64,000 bases of DNA from JARRKC01 sp037388505. GTDB lineage: Bacteria; Acidobacteriota; UBA6911; RPQK01; JAPXNP01. Positions 14,508-23,097 of the stretch are shown in pieces. The stretch is taken from assembly GCA_037388505.1 (NCBI GenBank), contig JARRKC010000033.1:27424-91423 (forward strand). Reading direction: 5' to 3'. Within the stretch, counting starts at the first letter, position 1, and each line of letters begins with the position of its first letter. Made by a program: the position numbers and the translations under genes. The notes under the pieces are model-generated. The model saw only the letters and a list, made by a program, of their open reading frames with translations, did not search any database and had not been told where the DNA came from.

Positions 14508-15984
14508 TCGGTTTCAGCGTCATGGGGTCCCGCAGGGGAAGGCGCACCAGTTCGCCAAAGTTCTCGAACTTCGCCTCGGGATGATCGGCCTCACCTTTGA
14601 GGATTTCGTCGATATTGCCGACGACGAGGATCACCAGCCGATCCGGATGGATGTACTTCTCAGCGGCGTCCTGGACGGCAGCGGCGTCGACCTTGTTGAT
14701 GTTTTCGCGATAGTCCTGCCAGTACTGGTGCGAGCGTCCCAGGAGCTCATCGACGGCGTACAGAGAAGCCGTCTGCGTCGGGCTCTGGAATCGGTTCGGA
14801 AAGGTCTGCACGAAGGAGTTCTTGCTCGTCTTCAACTCCTGATCCGAAACCTGTTGAGTCTGGATCTTGTGCATGAGATCGATCGTGATCTGGGCCGCAC
14901 GCGCACAACTGGCCGACTTCGACTGGAAGAAGGCCTTGAACGTGCCTGGATAGGTCTGATTGATTCGGTACATTGAACCGGCCGAATAGGCCAGGCCCTC
15001 GTCCGAGCGGACCCTGGACATGATCCACGAAGTGAATCCGCCGCCACCCAGAATGTCGTTGGCCACTGTGAGGGCGTACTCTCCGTCGAACGGTCGCTTC
15101 AAGGCCATGTGGCCGATCGATACGCGGCCCTGGTTGACCTCCGGTTTGTTCACAAGGTAGACGGCCGGCTTAGGGGTCGCCGTGGGCTGCGGAACGTCCG
15201 GTACGGGTTCCGCGCGCGCGGAGATTCCTCCGATCGTCGCATTCAGACGACGGATCATGTCGGCTTTCTCGAAATCGCCCGTGACCGCCACGACGATGTC
15301 CTTGGGATTCAGAAGACGACCCTGAAAAGCAACCAGATCGCTGCGTTGGATCGAGTCGACCGAAGCCTGGGTCGGCAGGCGGTTGAGCCAGTAATCGTCA
15401 CCATACAGGAGACGATCCCATTCGCGGCCTTCGATATCCGAGGTGTCATCATTGCGCTTGCGCATACCGGCCAGCAGGTCGTCCTTCGCCTTGGCCAACC
15501 GATCTTCATCGAAACGAGGGTGCAGCAGGACATCCATGTACAACTGCATGCCACGATCCAGATCCTTGGCAAGCAGATTCAATGAGACGCTGCCGTTGGT
15601 TCCACTGATGGATGTCGAGAGTCGAGCGGCCAGGAAATCCAGTTCCTCGTCGAGGTCCTGACCGCTCAGATTCCCGGCCCCACCTGTCCTCCATACCCTG
15701 CCCGTCAGTTCGGCAAGTCCCTCCTTGCCCTGCGGCTCCAGATACTGTCCTCCGCGAAAGAAGAGCTGAACGTTGACCAGCGGAAACTGGCTGTCCTCGA
15801 TGATGTAGACGGGAATGCCGTTGTTGAGCTCGACGCGCATCGCCGATGCATCCGGCACATTGAAGGAAAGAGGTGGAAACTGAAGCTTCTCGGGCCGGTC
15901 GGGAATCGGGCCGCCGGTCAGCCAGACGGCGCAGGCCACGAGAGCGAACGCCAAAACCGGAAGTCTCTTCACATGCGTCCTCAT
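14488..15984 (-). CDS. M16-family zinc peptidase-like protein, non-catalytic subunit
   Basis: 498 residues with a signal-peptide-like N-terminus (THVKRLPVLAFALVACAVW). Two M16 domains are recognisable: MRVELNNGIPVYIIED...VNVQLFFRGGQYLEPQGKEGLAE and later GRVSIGHMALKRPF...VANDILGGGGFTSWIMSRVRSDEGLAYSAG. Where the catalytic HxxEH should be, the sequence reads EGLAELTGR, so the His ligands are gone. This is the usual state of the second subunit in bacterial two-gene M16 pairs. ATG 15984 directly follows the stop of its catalytic partner. Confidence 0.9.
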   Translation of the reverse strand: MRTHVKRLPVLAFALVACAVWLTGGPIPDRPEKLQFPPLSFNVPDASAMRVELNNGIPVYIIEDSQFPLVNVQLFFRGGQYLEPQGKEGLAELTGRVWRTGGAGNLSGQDLDEELDFLAARLSTSISGTNGSVSLNLLAKDLDRGMQLYMDVLLHPRFDEDRLAKAKDDLLAGMRKRNDDTSDIEGREWDRLLYGDDYWLNRLPTQASVDSIQRSDLVAFQGRLLNPKDIVVAVTGDFEKADMIRRLNATIGGISARAEPVPDVPQPTATPKPAVYLVNKPEVNQGRVSIGHMALKRPFDGEYALTVANDILGGGGFTSWIMSRVRSDEGLAYSAGSMYRINQTYPGTFKAFFQSKSASCARAAQITIDLMHKIQTQQVSDQELKTSKNSFVQTFPNRFQSPTQTASLYAVDELLGRSHQYWQDYRENINKVDAAAVQDAAEKYIHPDRLVILVVGNIDEILKGEADHPEAKFENFGELVRLPLRDPMTLKPITDDGK

Positions 15985-15985
15985 T

Positions 15986-17731
15986 TCAGTTGCCTCCTTC
16001 CGAAGCGGAGAGCTGATCGATCCTCTCCTGGATCTTTTTGATGATGTACCGAACGGCTGGTTTGGCCTGTGGAGGCACCTGGTCCGCCATCTGTTGCGTC
16101 CGCGCAAGAGCCTGCTCGAGCTTGGTCCGGTCGGTCTCCTTCTGGATCGCCGCCACCTGCTGCTTGATCATCGGCTTCATCTGCGCAGGCAGCGCCGCCA
16201 GTTCGGGATCCTCGTCGGCTTGCGTTCCCTTCTTGCGCTCGTACCAGGCGACACTCCGGTTCTCCGCCGTCAGGTACTGATCCGCTACCCGCTGAATGTC
16301 GGCAGCCGTCACGGCCAACAACTTCGGAGACGAGTCGTTGATGTAGTGCCAGTCACCGTCGGAATCGTAAAAAACCAACTGGATGAGCAGATAAAAGTTA
16401 CTCTGCAGCCGCCGAAAGGAATCGGCAAGCTCGTTGTTCTTCAGCTTCTGCAGCTCATGATCCTGCACCGGCTCGGTTTTGAGCCGCTCGAGCTCTGCCA
16501 GGAAAGCATCCTCCACTTCCTGGTGGGTGCGGCCATCCTTGACCTCCGCGCTGAGTTCCAGATAACCCGCATACTTGTTCGTTCCGAGCTGCGCTCGGGG
16601 CTGCCCGACGGCCAACTGCTTCTCTTCGACCAGCGACTTGTAGAGCCTGCCGGTGCGGCCGTTCAGGGCCTGGGCCAGAATCTCGAGTGGAAAGGTGTCC
16701 TTATGATCGAACGGAGGCGTGTGGTAGCGGATCGTCACCGTTGGGTTGGTGTCCGCCTCCCCCACGGTCCTCTTCTCGGCGGTCTGATTGACCTCGAATG
16801 TGATCATCTCCGGGGGAGGCACCTTTCCGCGGGGGATTCTACCGAAGTACTGCTCGGCCAACTGCACGGCCTGATCGGGGTTAACATCCCCCACGAGGAT
16901 CGCGGTGATGTTGTTCGGAGCGTAGTAGATGCTGAAGTAGTTCTCCGCCTGCTCCCGCGTGATCGCCTCGACGTCCGACGCCCATCCGATGACCGGCCAG
17001 GAATAAGGAGCCGACTCCCAGAACATCGCATTGAAGAGTTCGTCGAGACGCCCGGTCGGGGTCGATTCGACACGCATTCGACGCTCTTCCCGAACGACAT
17101 CGCGTTCCGAGTAGAATTCACGGAACACCGGATTGAGCAGTCGATCCGACTCGAGCCAGAACCAGAGCTCGAGCTTGTTCGAAGGCACCGTAATGAAGTA
17201 CCCGGTCTGATCTTCCGTCGTGAAGGCATTCAGACCCGCGCCTCCCTCGCTCGTGTAGATCCGGTCGAGTTCATCCTTGACGATGTACTTCTTCTCCTCC
17301 GCGAAGAGCTTCTCGAGCTGAGCCCGCAGTTCCTTCAGCCGAGGGGTCTGGTTCTCGGGGTCGTAGATACTGCCGGAGATCTCACCTCGCAGCAGCTGCT
17401 GCCGAAGCTTGCTGTACTCCTCCCGCATCTGGGCGAAGACCGCGTCCTGTTGGTCCCGGATCTCCTGACCCTTGGCAAAGTCCGTCGTCCCGATCGTCTT
17501 CGTGCCCTTGAACATCATGTGCTCGAAGAGATGGGAGATACCGGTAATTCCCGGATGTTCGTTGACCGACCCGACCCTGGCCACCCAGCCGCAGGCGATC
17601 GTCGGAGAATCGTGTCGTTCGACGATGAGCAGCCTCATCCCGTTCGACAGCGTCTCCTCGCGAACCTCGACCTTTTGGGCCCAGAGCGCCGGCGTCAACG
17701 CCAGCAACACCAAAATCGCGACTCTTTTCAT
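15986..17731 (-). CDS. M16-family zinc metallopeptidase, catalytic subunit
   Basis: 581 residues: signal peptide (KRVAILVLLALTPALWAQ, 2-19), then the first M16 domain with inverted zinc motif HLFEH (His67, Glu70, His71) in GISHLFEHMMFKGTKTIG. A roughly 80-residue charged, coiled-coil-like insertion (about 90-165) separates this from the rest of the domain, which continues NAFTTEDQTGYFITVPSNKLELWFWLE. The C-terminal M16_C domain includes NNITAILVGDVNPDQAVQLAEQYFG. Predicted periplasmic. AAGGAAAC precedes ATG 17731. Probably forms a heterodimer with the downstream non-catalytic protein. Confidence 0.92.
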   Translation of the reverse strand: MKRVAILVLLALTPALWAQKVEVREETLSNGMRLLIVERHDSPTIACGWVARVGSVNEHPGITGISHLFEHMMFKGTKTIGTTDFAKGQEIRDQQDAVFAQMREEYSKLRQQLLRGEISGSIYDPENQTPRLKELRAQLEKLFAEEKKYIVKDELDRIYTSEGGAGLNAFTTEDQTGYFITVPSNKLELWFWLESDRLLNPVFREFYSERDVVREERRMRVESTPTGRLDELFNAMFWESAPYSWPVIGWASDVEAITREQAENYFSIYYAPNNITAILVGDVNPDQAVQLAEQYFGRIPRGKVPPPEMITFEVNQTAEKRTVGEADTNPTVTIRYHTPPFDHKDTFPLEILAQALNGRTGRLYKSLVEEKQLAVGQPRAQLGTNKYAGYLELSAEVKDGRTHQEVEDAFLAELERLKTEPVQDHELQKLKNNELADSFRRLQSNFYLLIQLVFYDSDGDWHYINDSSPKLLAVTAADIQRVADQYLTAENRSVAWYERKKGTQADEDPELAALPAQMKPMIKQQVAAIQKETDRTKLEQALARTQQMADQVPPQAKPAVRYIIKKIQERIDQLSASEGGN

Positions 17732-17875
17732 CAGCTGTTTCCTTGGGGTTATGAATAGACTCTGCGCTCCCCTGCGGTCACCCGACCACCGGGCGTGCAC
17801 CCCCGCGGGCAATCGTTCACAAGCCCCCTCTCAGTCGAGTCGAAAAGGAGCAAGACCCCGACGCGGTGAATTCTG

Positions 17876-18526
17876 TTATTTCTCGGGCTGGCTCTCCAGC
17901 TCGGCCTTGGTAATGTAGTCCAGCTTCGGGAAACCGTCCTTGAGATAGGCGTTCCCCTTAGCGTAGATGCGGTCCTGGGAAGGCCCACGGCCGGCCGGCG
18001 CTCCTTCCCCGTATCCGGAATAGAGCGAATCGATGACTTTCATCCCCTCAACGACACGCCCGATGGGAGCAAAACCCATTCTGTCGAGATTCGCGTTGTT
18101 GGCCAGGTTGATGAACATCTGGGTCGTCCGCGTATTGGGTCCGGCGGTGGCAAAGGTCAGATAGCCCCGATGGTTCGACTCCTTCACCGGATCATCCTTG
18201 ATGTTCGCCTTCTGCCATCTGCCACTGACTTCCGGATCGCCATTGATCCCGAACTGGACGACGAATCCAGGGATCACTCGAAAGAATGCGGCGTTATCGA
18301 AATAGCCCGATTTGACAAGGTTGTAGAAGCGGTCGGCTCCAAGCGGCGCCCACGCGCGGTTGACTTCGATGACCACGGGACCGCGCGTGGTCTCGAACTT
18401 CACGCGGAATTGGGCCGGGGCTTGCTCGTTGGGCAACGCCGATTCAGCGGAGGCCTCGCCTCCTAGAAAACCTGTCATCAGCACCAACAAAAGCACTAAA
18501 GGGGCGATCAGACTAAAAGCCTTCAT
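17876..18526 (-). CDS. Secreted cyclophilin-type peptidyl-prolyl isomerase
   Basis: 216 residues with an N-terminal signal peptide (AFSLIAPLVLLLVLMTGFLGGEASA). The cyclophilin core is present: GPVVIEVNRAWAPLGADRFYNLVKSGYFDNAAFFRVIPGFVVQFG, then TRTTQMFINLANNANLDRMGFAPIGRVVEGM. The active-site Arg of FFRVIPGF is kept; the family FxxQMFINL reads TTQMFINL. A proline isomerase acting on periplasmic proteins. GAGGAAGC precedes ATG 18526. It is followed 145 bases on by the M16 pair on the same strand, so an envelope protein quality-control unit is plausible. Confidence 0.93.
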   Translation of the reverse strand: MKAFSLIAPLVLLLVLMTGFLGGEASAESALPNEQAPAQFRVKFETTRGPVVIEVNRAWAPLGADRFYNLVKSGYFDNAAFFRVIPGFVVQFGINGDPEVSGRWQKANIKDDPVKESNHRGYLTFATAGPNTRTTQMFINLANNANLDRMGFAPIGRVVEGMKVIDSLYSGYGEGAPAGRGPSQDRIYAKGNAYLKDGFPKLDYITKAELESQPEK

Positions 18527-19048
18527 GTGTGCGCTTCCTCGTAGTTCAGGAGTTTCTTGAAAGGTCAACCATTGAAGGAATCCATCATAACAGACCCTGG
18601 GAAAACTGGGACCGGATACCGAAGACCCGCATCGGGGAGGCCAACCGGTGAGAACGGGAGAAAGGGAGGACGGGAGGACGGGTGCCGGGAGCATGGGTAG
18701 GATAGGCATCCTTGCTTGTCTCGATCTGAGGCCGTTGCTTCTCGAGCGTTGTACAGACTGAGCTCCCAAGGTCACCCGGCGAGGATGAGAGAACCGGGGG
18801 ACGGGAGAACGGGAGCTGGGTAGGCTTTTGTTCGGACCGGTCTGACATTTCTGACCGATCCGACTCGTCTGACTTGTTTGAATGGGATGGGACGAAGTGG
18901 ACGGGGTGGACGGCGTGAACCAAGCCGCAAATCGCCGACCACCGAACCGCTAAATCTCGGCACTTCGAAACCTCGGAACCTTCGAACCTCGGGACTCGAA
19001 ACCCGGAACTTTCCCCACCCGCTCGCGCTACACTATTCGGGGATTAGC
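18527..19048. other. Gene-free stretch with low-complexity repeats
   Basis: No credible gene in 522 bases. From 18640 to 18830 the sequence is built from GGGAGAACGGGAG / GGACGGGAGGACGGG words, and from about 18951 to 19012 from words such as CTTCGAAACCTCGGAACC. These degenerate, purine- or TCGAA-rich segments resemble those at 13.2, 49.6 and 54.3 kb. The divergent cyclophilin and 19.05-kb genes must have their promoters here; I cannot place them with confidence. Confidence 0.6.
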
Positions 19049-19306
19049 ATGACCGACAGAGACCTTCGCCGAGAGCTCTTGGCTCTGTTTCCCCGGCTCG
19101 ATATCGAAGTGCGCTTCACCAACGGCGAATTCGAGGGAGGGCTGATCAGTCTTCGCGGTCGCCGGGTCCTGTACCTCAACCCATCGATATCGGAGAGAAG
19201 GCAGGTGGATATGCTCTGCACACTGCTGGCGCGTGAGGATCTTTCTCACCTCTTCATCCTCCCTGCTGTCCGAACTCGGATCGAATCGAATTCCCCCGGG
19301 ACGTGA
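19049..19306 (+). CDS. Conserved hypothetical protein, 85 residues
   Basis: Soluble alpha/beta-looking small protein: DRDLRRELLALFPRLDIEVRFTNGEFEGGLISLRGRRVLYLNPSISERRQVDMLCTLLAREDLSHLFILPAVRTRIE. The arrangement (short helix, beta hairpin with GGL, RGRRVLYLN strand, helical LLAREDLSH, PAVR end) looks like a small conserved family seen in several phyla, but I know no function. The codon use matches neighbours. Start is ATG 19049 just after the low-complexity region; the frame is open upstream through that region without support. Confidence 0.65.
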   Translation: MTDRDLRRELLALFPRLDIEVRFTNGEFEGGLISLRGRRVLYLNPSISERRQVDMLCTLLAREDLSHLFILPAVRTRIESNSPGT

Positions 19307-19384
19307 TGAGCCTCACAAGTACGCACAGGGATATACCCTATCCTTCGGTTGGGTCGTCGCTTCCTACCGTTAGGAGATCGTTAG

Positions 19385-19651
19385 ATGAAAGTTGATCTTG
19401 TAGAGTTGAAAAAGGACGTCGAGTCCGAATTGAAAGGGCTCGAACAACGCCGGGGGACACTGCTCAAAAGGCTCGAGCTGATCCAGGGTGTTCAGGATAT
19501 CGTCGAAGAGTCTTTGGGCGATTCCGGAGACTTTCGTATCCAGAAGGCCCTGGAACGCATGGGAGATGGCAAAGAGGAGGAGTCTGAGGAAAAGGGTTCC
19601 GAGGACGAGCAGGAAGAAGAACCCCCGATCCGGCTGGCAATCAATTCGTAG
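19385..19651 (+). CDS. Small coiled-coil protein with acidic tail
   Basis: 88 residues. Residues 1-50 form a predicted coiled coil (DLVELKKDVESELKGLEQRRGTLLKRLELIQ), and the tail from about 65 is very acidic (EEESEEKGSEDEQEEEPP). AGGAGA precedes ATG 19385 at good spacing. Convergent with zwf, 3 bases from its stop. Family not recognised; it could be a scaffold or sequestering protein. Confidence 0.65.
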   Translation: MKVDLVELKKDVESELKGLEQRRGTLLKRLELIQGVQDIVEESLGDSGDFRIQKALERMGDGKEEESEEKGSEDEQEEEPPIRLAINS

Positions 19652-19654
19652 GGT

Positions 19655-21076
19655 CTACCGCTCGAAGAACCCAGCCTCCGCCGGTCCCCAGCTTCCAGCC
19701 TCGTAGCGATGCAGGGTTCGCGGAGCTTCCAGTAGGGGATCGTACAGTCGCCAGGAGTATTCTGCTTCGTCCGCTCGGACGAACAGTGTTTGATCTCCGA
19801 TCGCCACATCCAGCAGAAGTGTTTCGTACGCCTCGGGCAACGGAACGAATGCTTCCGAGTAGCGAAACCGTAGGCCTTCCGTCTTGGTATTGATCTCCTG
19901 CCCAGGCGTTTTCACTTCAAAACGAAGATCGAAGCCCTCGTCGGGCTGAATCGTGATGATGAGCTCGTTCGACGACACCTGACACTCCGTGAACGGGTGG
20001 AACAAAGAGACCGGCGGGCAATGGAATCGAACCGCGATCCGCGTCAGACGTTCCTTGAGGCGCTTTCCCGTCCGTAGTACGAACGGTACGCCGTGCCAGC
20101 GCCAGTTCGCAATTTCGAGAGGAATCGATACGAAAGTCTCCGTCTGGGAATCGTGGGCGACCCCCTTCTCCTCACGGTAGCCCGGGACCTCCTGATCGCC
20201 GATCTTGCCGCGGTCGTACTGACCGAAAACAACCTTCTCCACCTCGATGGGAAGGATCGAGCGTAGGATCTTGACCTTCTCGTCGCGGATCGAATCGGCG
20301 CCGAAAGCAACCGGAGCCTCCATGGCGGTGAGACAGAGCAGCTGCGTCAGGTGATTCTGGACCATGTCGCGCAGGGCGCCGGACTTCTCGTAGTAGCCGG
20401 CCCGAGTGCCGACTCCGAGGTCCTCCGCTACGGTGATACGCACGCTTTGAACGTTGTGCCGATTCCAAATCGACTCGAACACGGGGTTGGCAAAGCGAAA
20501 GACCAACAGGTTCTGGACCGTCTCCTTACCCAGGTAGTGATCGATCCTGTAAATCTGGTTCTCTTGGAAGAACCGATGAACCGTCTGATTGAGATGATTC
20601 GCCGAGTTCAAGTCGCGTCCGAACGGCTTCTCAATAACCAATCGCGTCCAGCCGCCGCTCTTGTTCAAACCGGCTTTGCCCAGTCCCTCGATCGTCGGCT
20701 CCATGGCTGCCGGCGGCAATGCCAGGTAGATGATCCGGTTCCCGGGTAGATCGGCTTCGTCTTCGATCTCCTCGATTTTCTCTCGCAGGGCATCGAAGTC
20801 CGCCTTCCTCTCGCGAGTAATCGAGTGATAGTAGAGTTGCTTCAGCCAGGAATCGTCCTGCAATTTGACGGAAGCATCCTCCAGCGCGGAAGCCGCCCAC
20901 TGCCGATACTGATCGTCATCCTTGCCCGTATCGCGGGCCACCGCAAGCACATGGAACTCGGTATCACGCAGTTCCCCGTTTTTCAGTCGGCCGAGAGCCG
21001 GGAGCAGCTTCCGGCTCATGAGATCGCCGGTCCCCCCGAAAACTATCGTCAGGTGTCTCTCGCTCTTCTTAGCCAT
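19655..21076 (-). CDS. zwf: Glucose-6-phosphate 1-dehydrogenase
   Basis: 473 residues. Oxidises glucose 6-phosphate to 6-phosphogluconolactone in the oxidative pentose phosphate pathway. The dinucleotide site reads VFGGTGDLMSRKLLPAL near the N-terminus; the active-site signature RIDHYLGKETVQNLLVFRFAN is intact, with the catalytic His in DHYLGK; EKPFGRDL precedes it as in the family. It is the last gene of the minus-strand tilS-to-zwf block, 20 bases after the SurA-like gene. No gnd or pgl follows. Confidence 0.95.
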   Translation of the reverse strand: MAKKSERHLTIVFGGTGDLMSRKLLPALGRLKNGELRDTEFHVLAVARDTGKDDDQYRQWAASALEDASVKLQDDSWLKQLYYHSITRERKADFDALREKIEEIEDEADLPGNRIIYLALPPAAMEPTIEGLGKAGLNKSGGWTRLVIEKPFGRDLNSANHLNQTVHRFFQENQIYRIDHYLGKETVQNLLVFRFANPVFESIWNRHNVQSVRITVAEDLGVGTRAGYYEKSGALRDMVQNHLTQLLCLTAMEAPVAFGADSIRDEKVKILRSILPIEVEKVVFGQYDRGKIGDQEVPGYREEKGVAHDSQTETFVSIPLEIANWRWHGVPFVLRTGKRLKERLTRIAVRFHCPPVSLFHPFTECQVSSNELIITIQPDEGFDLRFEVKTPGQEINTKTEGLRFRYSEAFVPLPEAYETLLLDVAIGDQTLFVRADEAEYSWRLYDPLLEAPRTLHRYEAGSWGPAEAGFFER

Positions 21077-21095
21077 TCATCCTCGCTTCGATCCA

Positions 21096-22157
21096 TCAGA
21101 GTCCCAGTCCGTCAAGATCGTACTGAGACGCGTAGCGAGGAGAGACGTAGATGTAGCTCTCCTCGAACAACTTGTCCAGAAAGGCCTTGACCTCGGGTCG
21201 GGCCTTCTCCTGATACAACTTCTCGGCAATCTGCGGTCGAACCTCCTCGAGGGGCTTCACCGTCGCAGGCGTTCGGTCGAGGATCTTGATGATTTGAAAG
21301 CCGTAATCGGTTTCGATGATCTGACTGTATTCCCCGACCGGCAACTTGAAGGCGACTGCCTCCACGGCTTCGTTCATCGAACCCTTGTTGAAGTCCCCGA
21401 TGTCGCCCCCGCGAGAGGCCGTAGGCCCCTCCGAGACATCCTTGGCGACGTCCTCGAAGACTTCGCCCTTCTTCAGTCTGTCGAGAGCGGCCTGGGCTGC
21501 CCGCTGAACCTGGTCCCGGGGCTTGCCCTCCTTCAAAAACAGGATCTCTGCTAAGTGTACCTTGCCCGGAACAGTGAAGTCAGCAGCATGCGCCTTATAG
21601 TAGGCCTCCACTTCGGGAGTCAGCAGCGTGATCTTCGAATAGACGAAACTCTGGAGCAAACTCTGGGTGACCATCTGCTCCTTGACCCGCTTCTTGTATT
21701 CGGACAGCGACGTTCCACGCTGATGAAGATACTGGTCGAGGACGTCCAGACTGGGAATTCCGTTATCCTTGCGGAGCTTCTCCAGATAGGCGGCCACATC
21801 CGCGTCCGCGGTAGCGGTCAGACCAGCCTCCTCCGCCTTCTGGACCATCACCTTGTTTTCGATGAGAAGCTTCAGGATACCCCGCTTCTCCTTGGCGAAT
21901 TCGCCCTCGACCGTGCTGGGATCTTTGGAGGTGTCCTTGATGTCCTGGTGCAGTTGACCGAGTGTGCGGTCGAGATCCGTCAACGTGATAATTTCGTTGT
22001 TGACCCTGGCCACAATCTCGTCCAGGACGACGGCGTCACCGTCATCTGAGGCCGGTTCGCTCGTGTTCTGGTCCTGGGCCCACATCGAGGCCGTTAGAAG
22101 CATGCTGCCGAAATCAACCGCCGGTAGGAATCTACCGCTCATCCACCGTCGTCTCAT
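21096..22157 (-). CDS. SurA-like periplasmic chaperone / parvulin PPIase
   Basis: 353 residues: N-terminal signal region (about 1-27, ending near MWAQ), SurA_N-type chaperone domain (DEIVARVNNEIITLTDLDRTLGQL through the helical MVTQSLLQSFVYSKI), then one parvulin rotamase domain (VHLAEILFLKEGK...GGDIGDFNKGSMNEAVEAVAFKLPVGEYSQIIETDYGFQIIKI). Likely folds outer-membrane proteins. E. coli SurA has two parvulin domains; this has one, as in many other phyla. It overlaps the upstream PPIase gene by 26 bases. Confidence 0.9.
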   Translation of the reverse strand: MRRRWMSGRFLPAVDFGSMLLTASMWAQDQNTSEPASDDGDAVVLDEIVARVNNEIITLTDLDRTLGQLHQDIKDTSKDPSTVEGEFAKEKRGILKLLIENKVMVQKAEEAGLTATADADVAAYLEKLRKDNGIPSLDVLDQYLHQRGTSLSEYKKRVKEQMVTQSLLQSFVYSKITLLTPEVEAYYKAHAADFTVPGKVHLAEILFLKEGKPRDQVQRAAQAALDRLKKGEVFEDVAKDVSEGPTASRGGDIGDFNKGSMNEAVEAVAFKLPVGEYSQIIETDYGFQIIKILDRTPATVKPLEEVRPQIAEKLYQEKARPEVKAFLDKLFEESYIYVSPRYASQYDLDGLGL

Positions 22158-23097
22158 GGGATCGATTCTCCACTGTCTCTAATCTCAGGTTCGGGTCGAC
22201 GACCCGAAGACTGGCACTCTTCATGAGTTGGTCTGTGTATTCCTTGACCCTCTCACGTTCCTTCGCGGCAATCAACGTATCGAAGATGTGGTCCCGCACC
22301 TCGTAAAACTTCTGAGCGTGCGCAGGAATCCACTCTTCCAGCGCAAAAATGTGAAAACCGTGGCTCGACTGAAAAGGCTGACTGATCTCGCCCGGCTTCA
22401 GACCGAAAACCACTTTCTCGAATTCTTCGGGAAGCTCTCCACGCTCATAGGTCCCCAGATCCCCACCCTGCGCGGCGGTTACCCCCAGAGACTCCGCACG
22501 AGCAATTGCTTTGAACTGTGTAACGTCTCCGTCCTCGAGGCGGGCACGCACTTTCTCGGCTTCTTCCCGGGTAGCCATGAGGATCTCGAGGACATGGGCC
22601 TGGTCTCCCACCCTGAACTCATCCGCATGCTGTTCATAGTAGACCTGCAGTTCCCGCAGTGTGACTTCGAGGTTACCGAGGGCTTCCTTCTTTAAAAGCT
22701 TCTGCGCCAGCAGGTAATCATAGACGTCGTCCTTCAGGCTGCTTCCCGCCGACCCGTCGCGGGGAGTCCACTGGGCAACGTACTGCCGTAACTCATCTTC
22801 TCCCACCGTAAGGCCCTGTTTCTTTGCTTCCTGCAACAGCAGCCGATTGGTGATGAAATCGCTGAACAACTCTCGAGTCGGGATCGGACTTGGGTCTTCA
22901 GTCAATTCGCCCTGTGCGAAATCCAAGAAGCGTCGAAAATCCCTGGCGTACACCTCTTCGCCATTCAGCACGGCAATGACCTGCTGTTGGGGCCGCGGCG
23001 TTGGGGAGTCCTCCGTGACGGCCACCCTCCTGCAGGCCGGTATCCCGCACGCTACGAGCAACAAAAAGATCCCCAATCGGAATTCGTTACGCTGCAT
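22132..23097 (-). CDS. Parvulin-type PPIase lipoprotein
   Basis: 321 residues. The lipobox LVAC (about 14-17) in FLLLVACGIPAC indicates an acylated, membrane-anchored protein. A SurA_N-like region (VIAVLNGEEVYARDFRRFLDFAQ) is followed by a PpiC rotamase domain (AHVLEILMATREEAEKVRARLEDGD...GGDLGTYERGELPEEFEKVVFGLKPGEISQPFQSSHGFHIFALEE). It overlaps the mfd end by 11 bases and the surA-like gene by 26, so the three are co-translated. Together they give a PrsA/SurA-like folding pair. Confidence 0.9.
   Translation of the reverse strand: MQRNEFRLGIFLLLVACGIPACRRVAVTEDSPTPRPQQQVIAVLNGEEVYARDFRRFLDFAQGELTEDPSPIPTRELFSDFITNRLLLQEAKKQGLTVGEDELRQYVAQWTPRDGSAGSSLKDDVYDYLLAQKLLKKEALGNLEVTLRELQVYYEQHADEFRVGDQAHVLEILMATREEAEKVRARLEDGDVTQFKAIARAESLGVTAAQGGDLGTYERGELPEEFEKVVFGLKPGEISQPFQSSHGFHIFALEEWIPAHAQKFYEVRDHIFDTLIAAKERERVKEYTDQLMKSASLRVVDPNLRLETVENRSHETTVDER

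Noticed and set aside
16094..17758. A 554-residue plus-strand ORF opposite the M16 gene
   Set aside because: It is the antisense shadow of a gene with clear M16 motifs and has no recognisable domain of its own.
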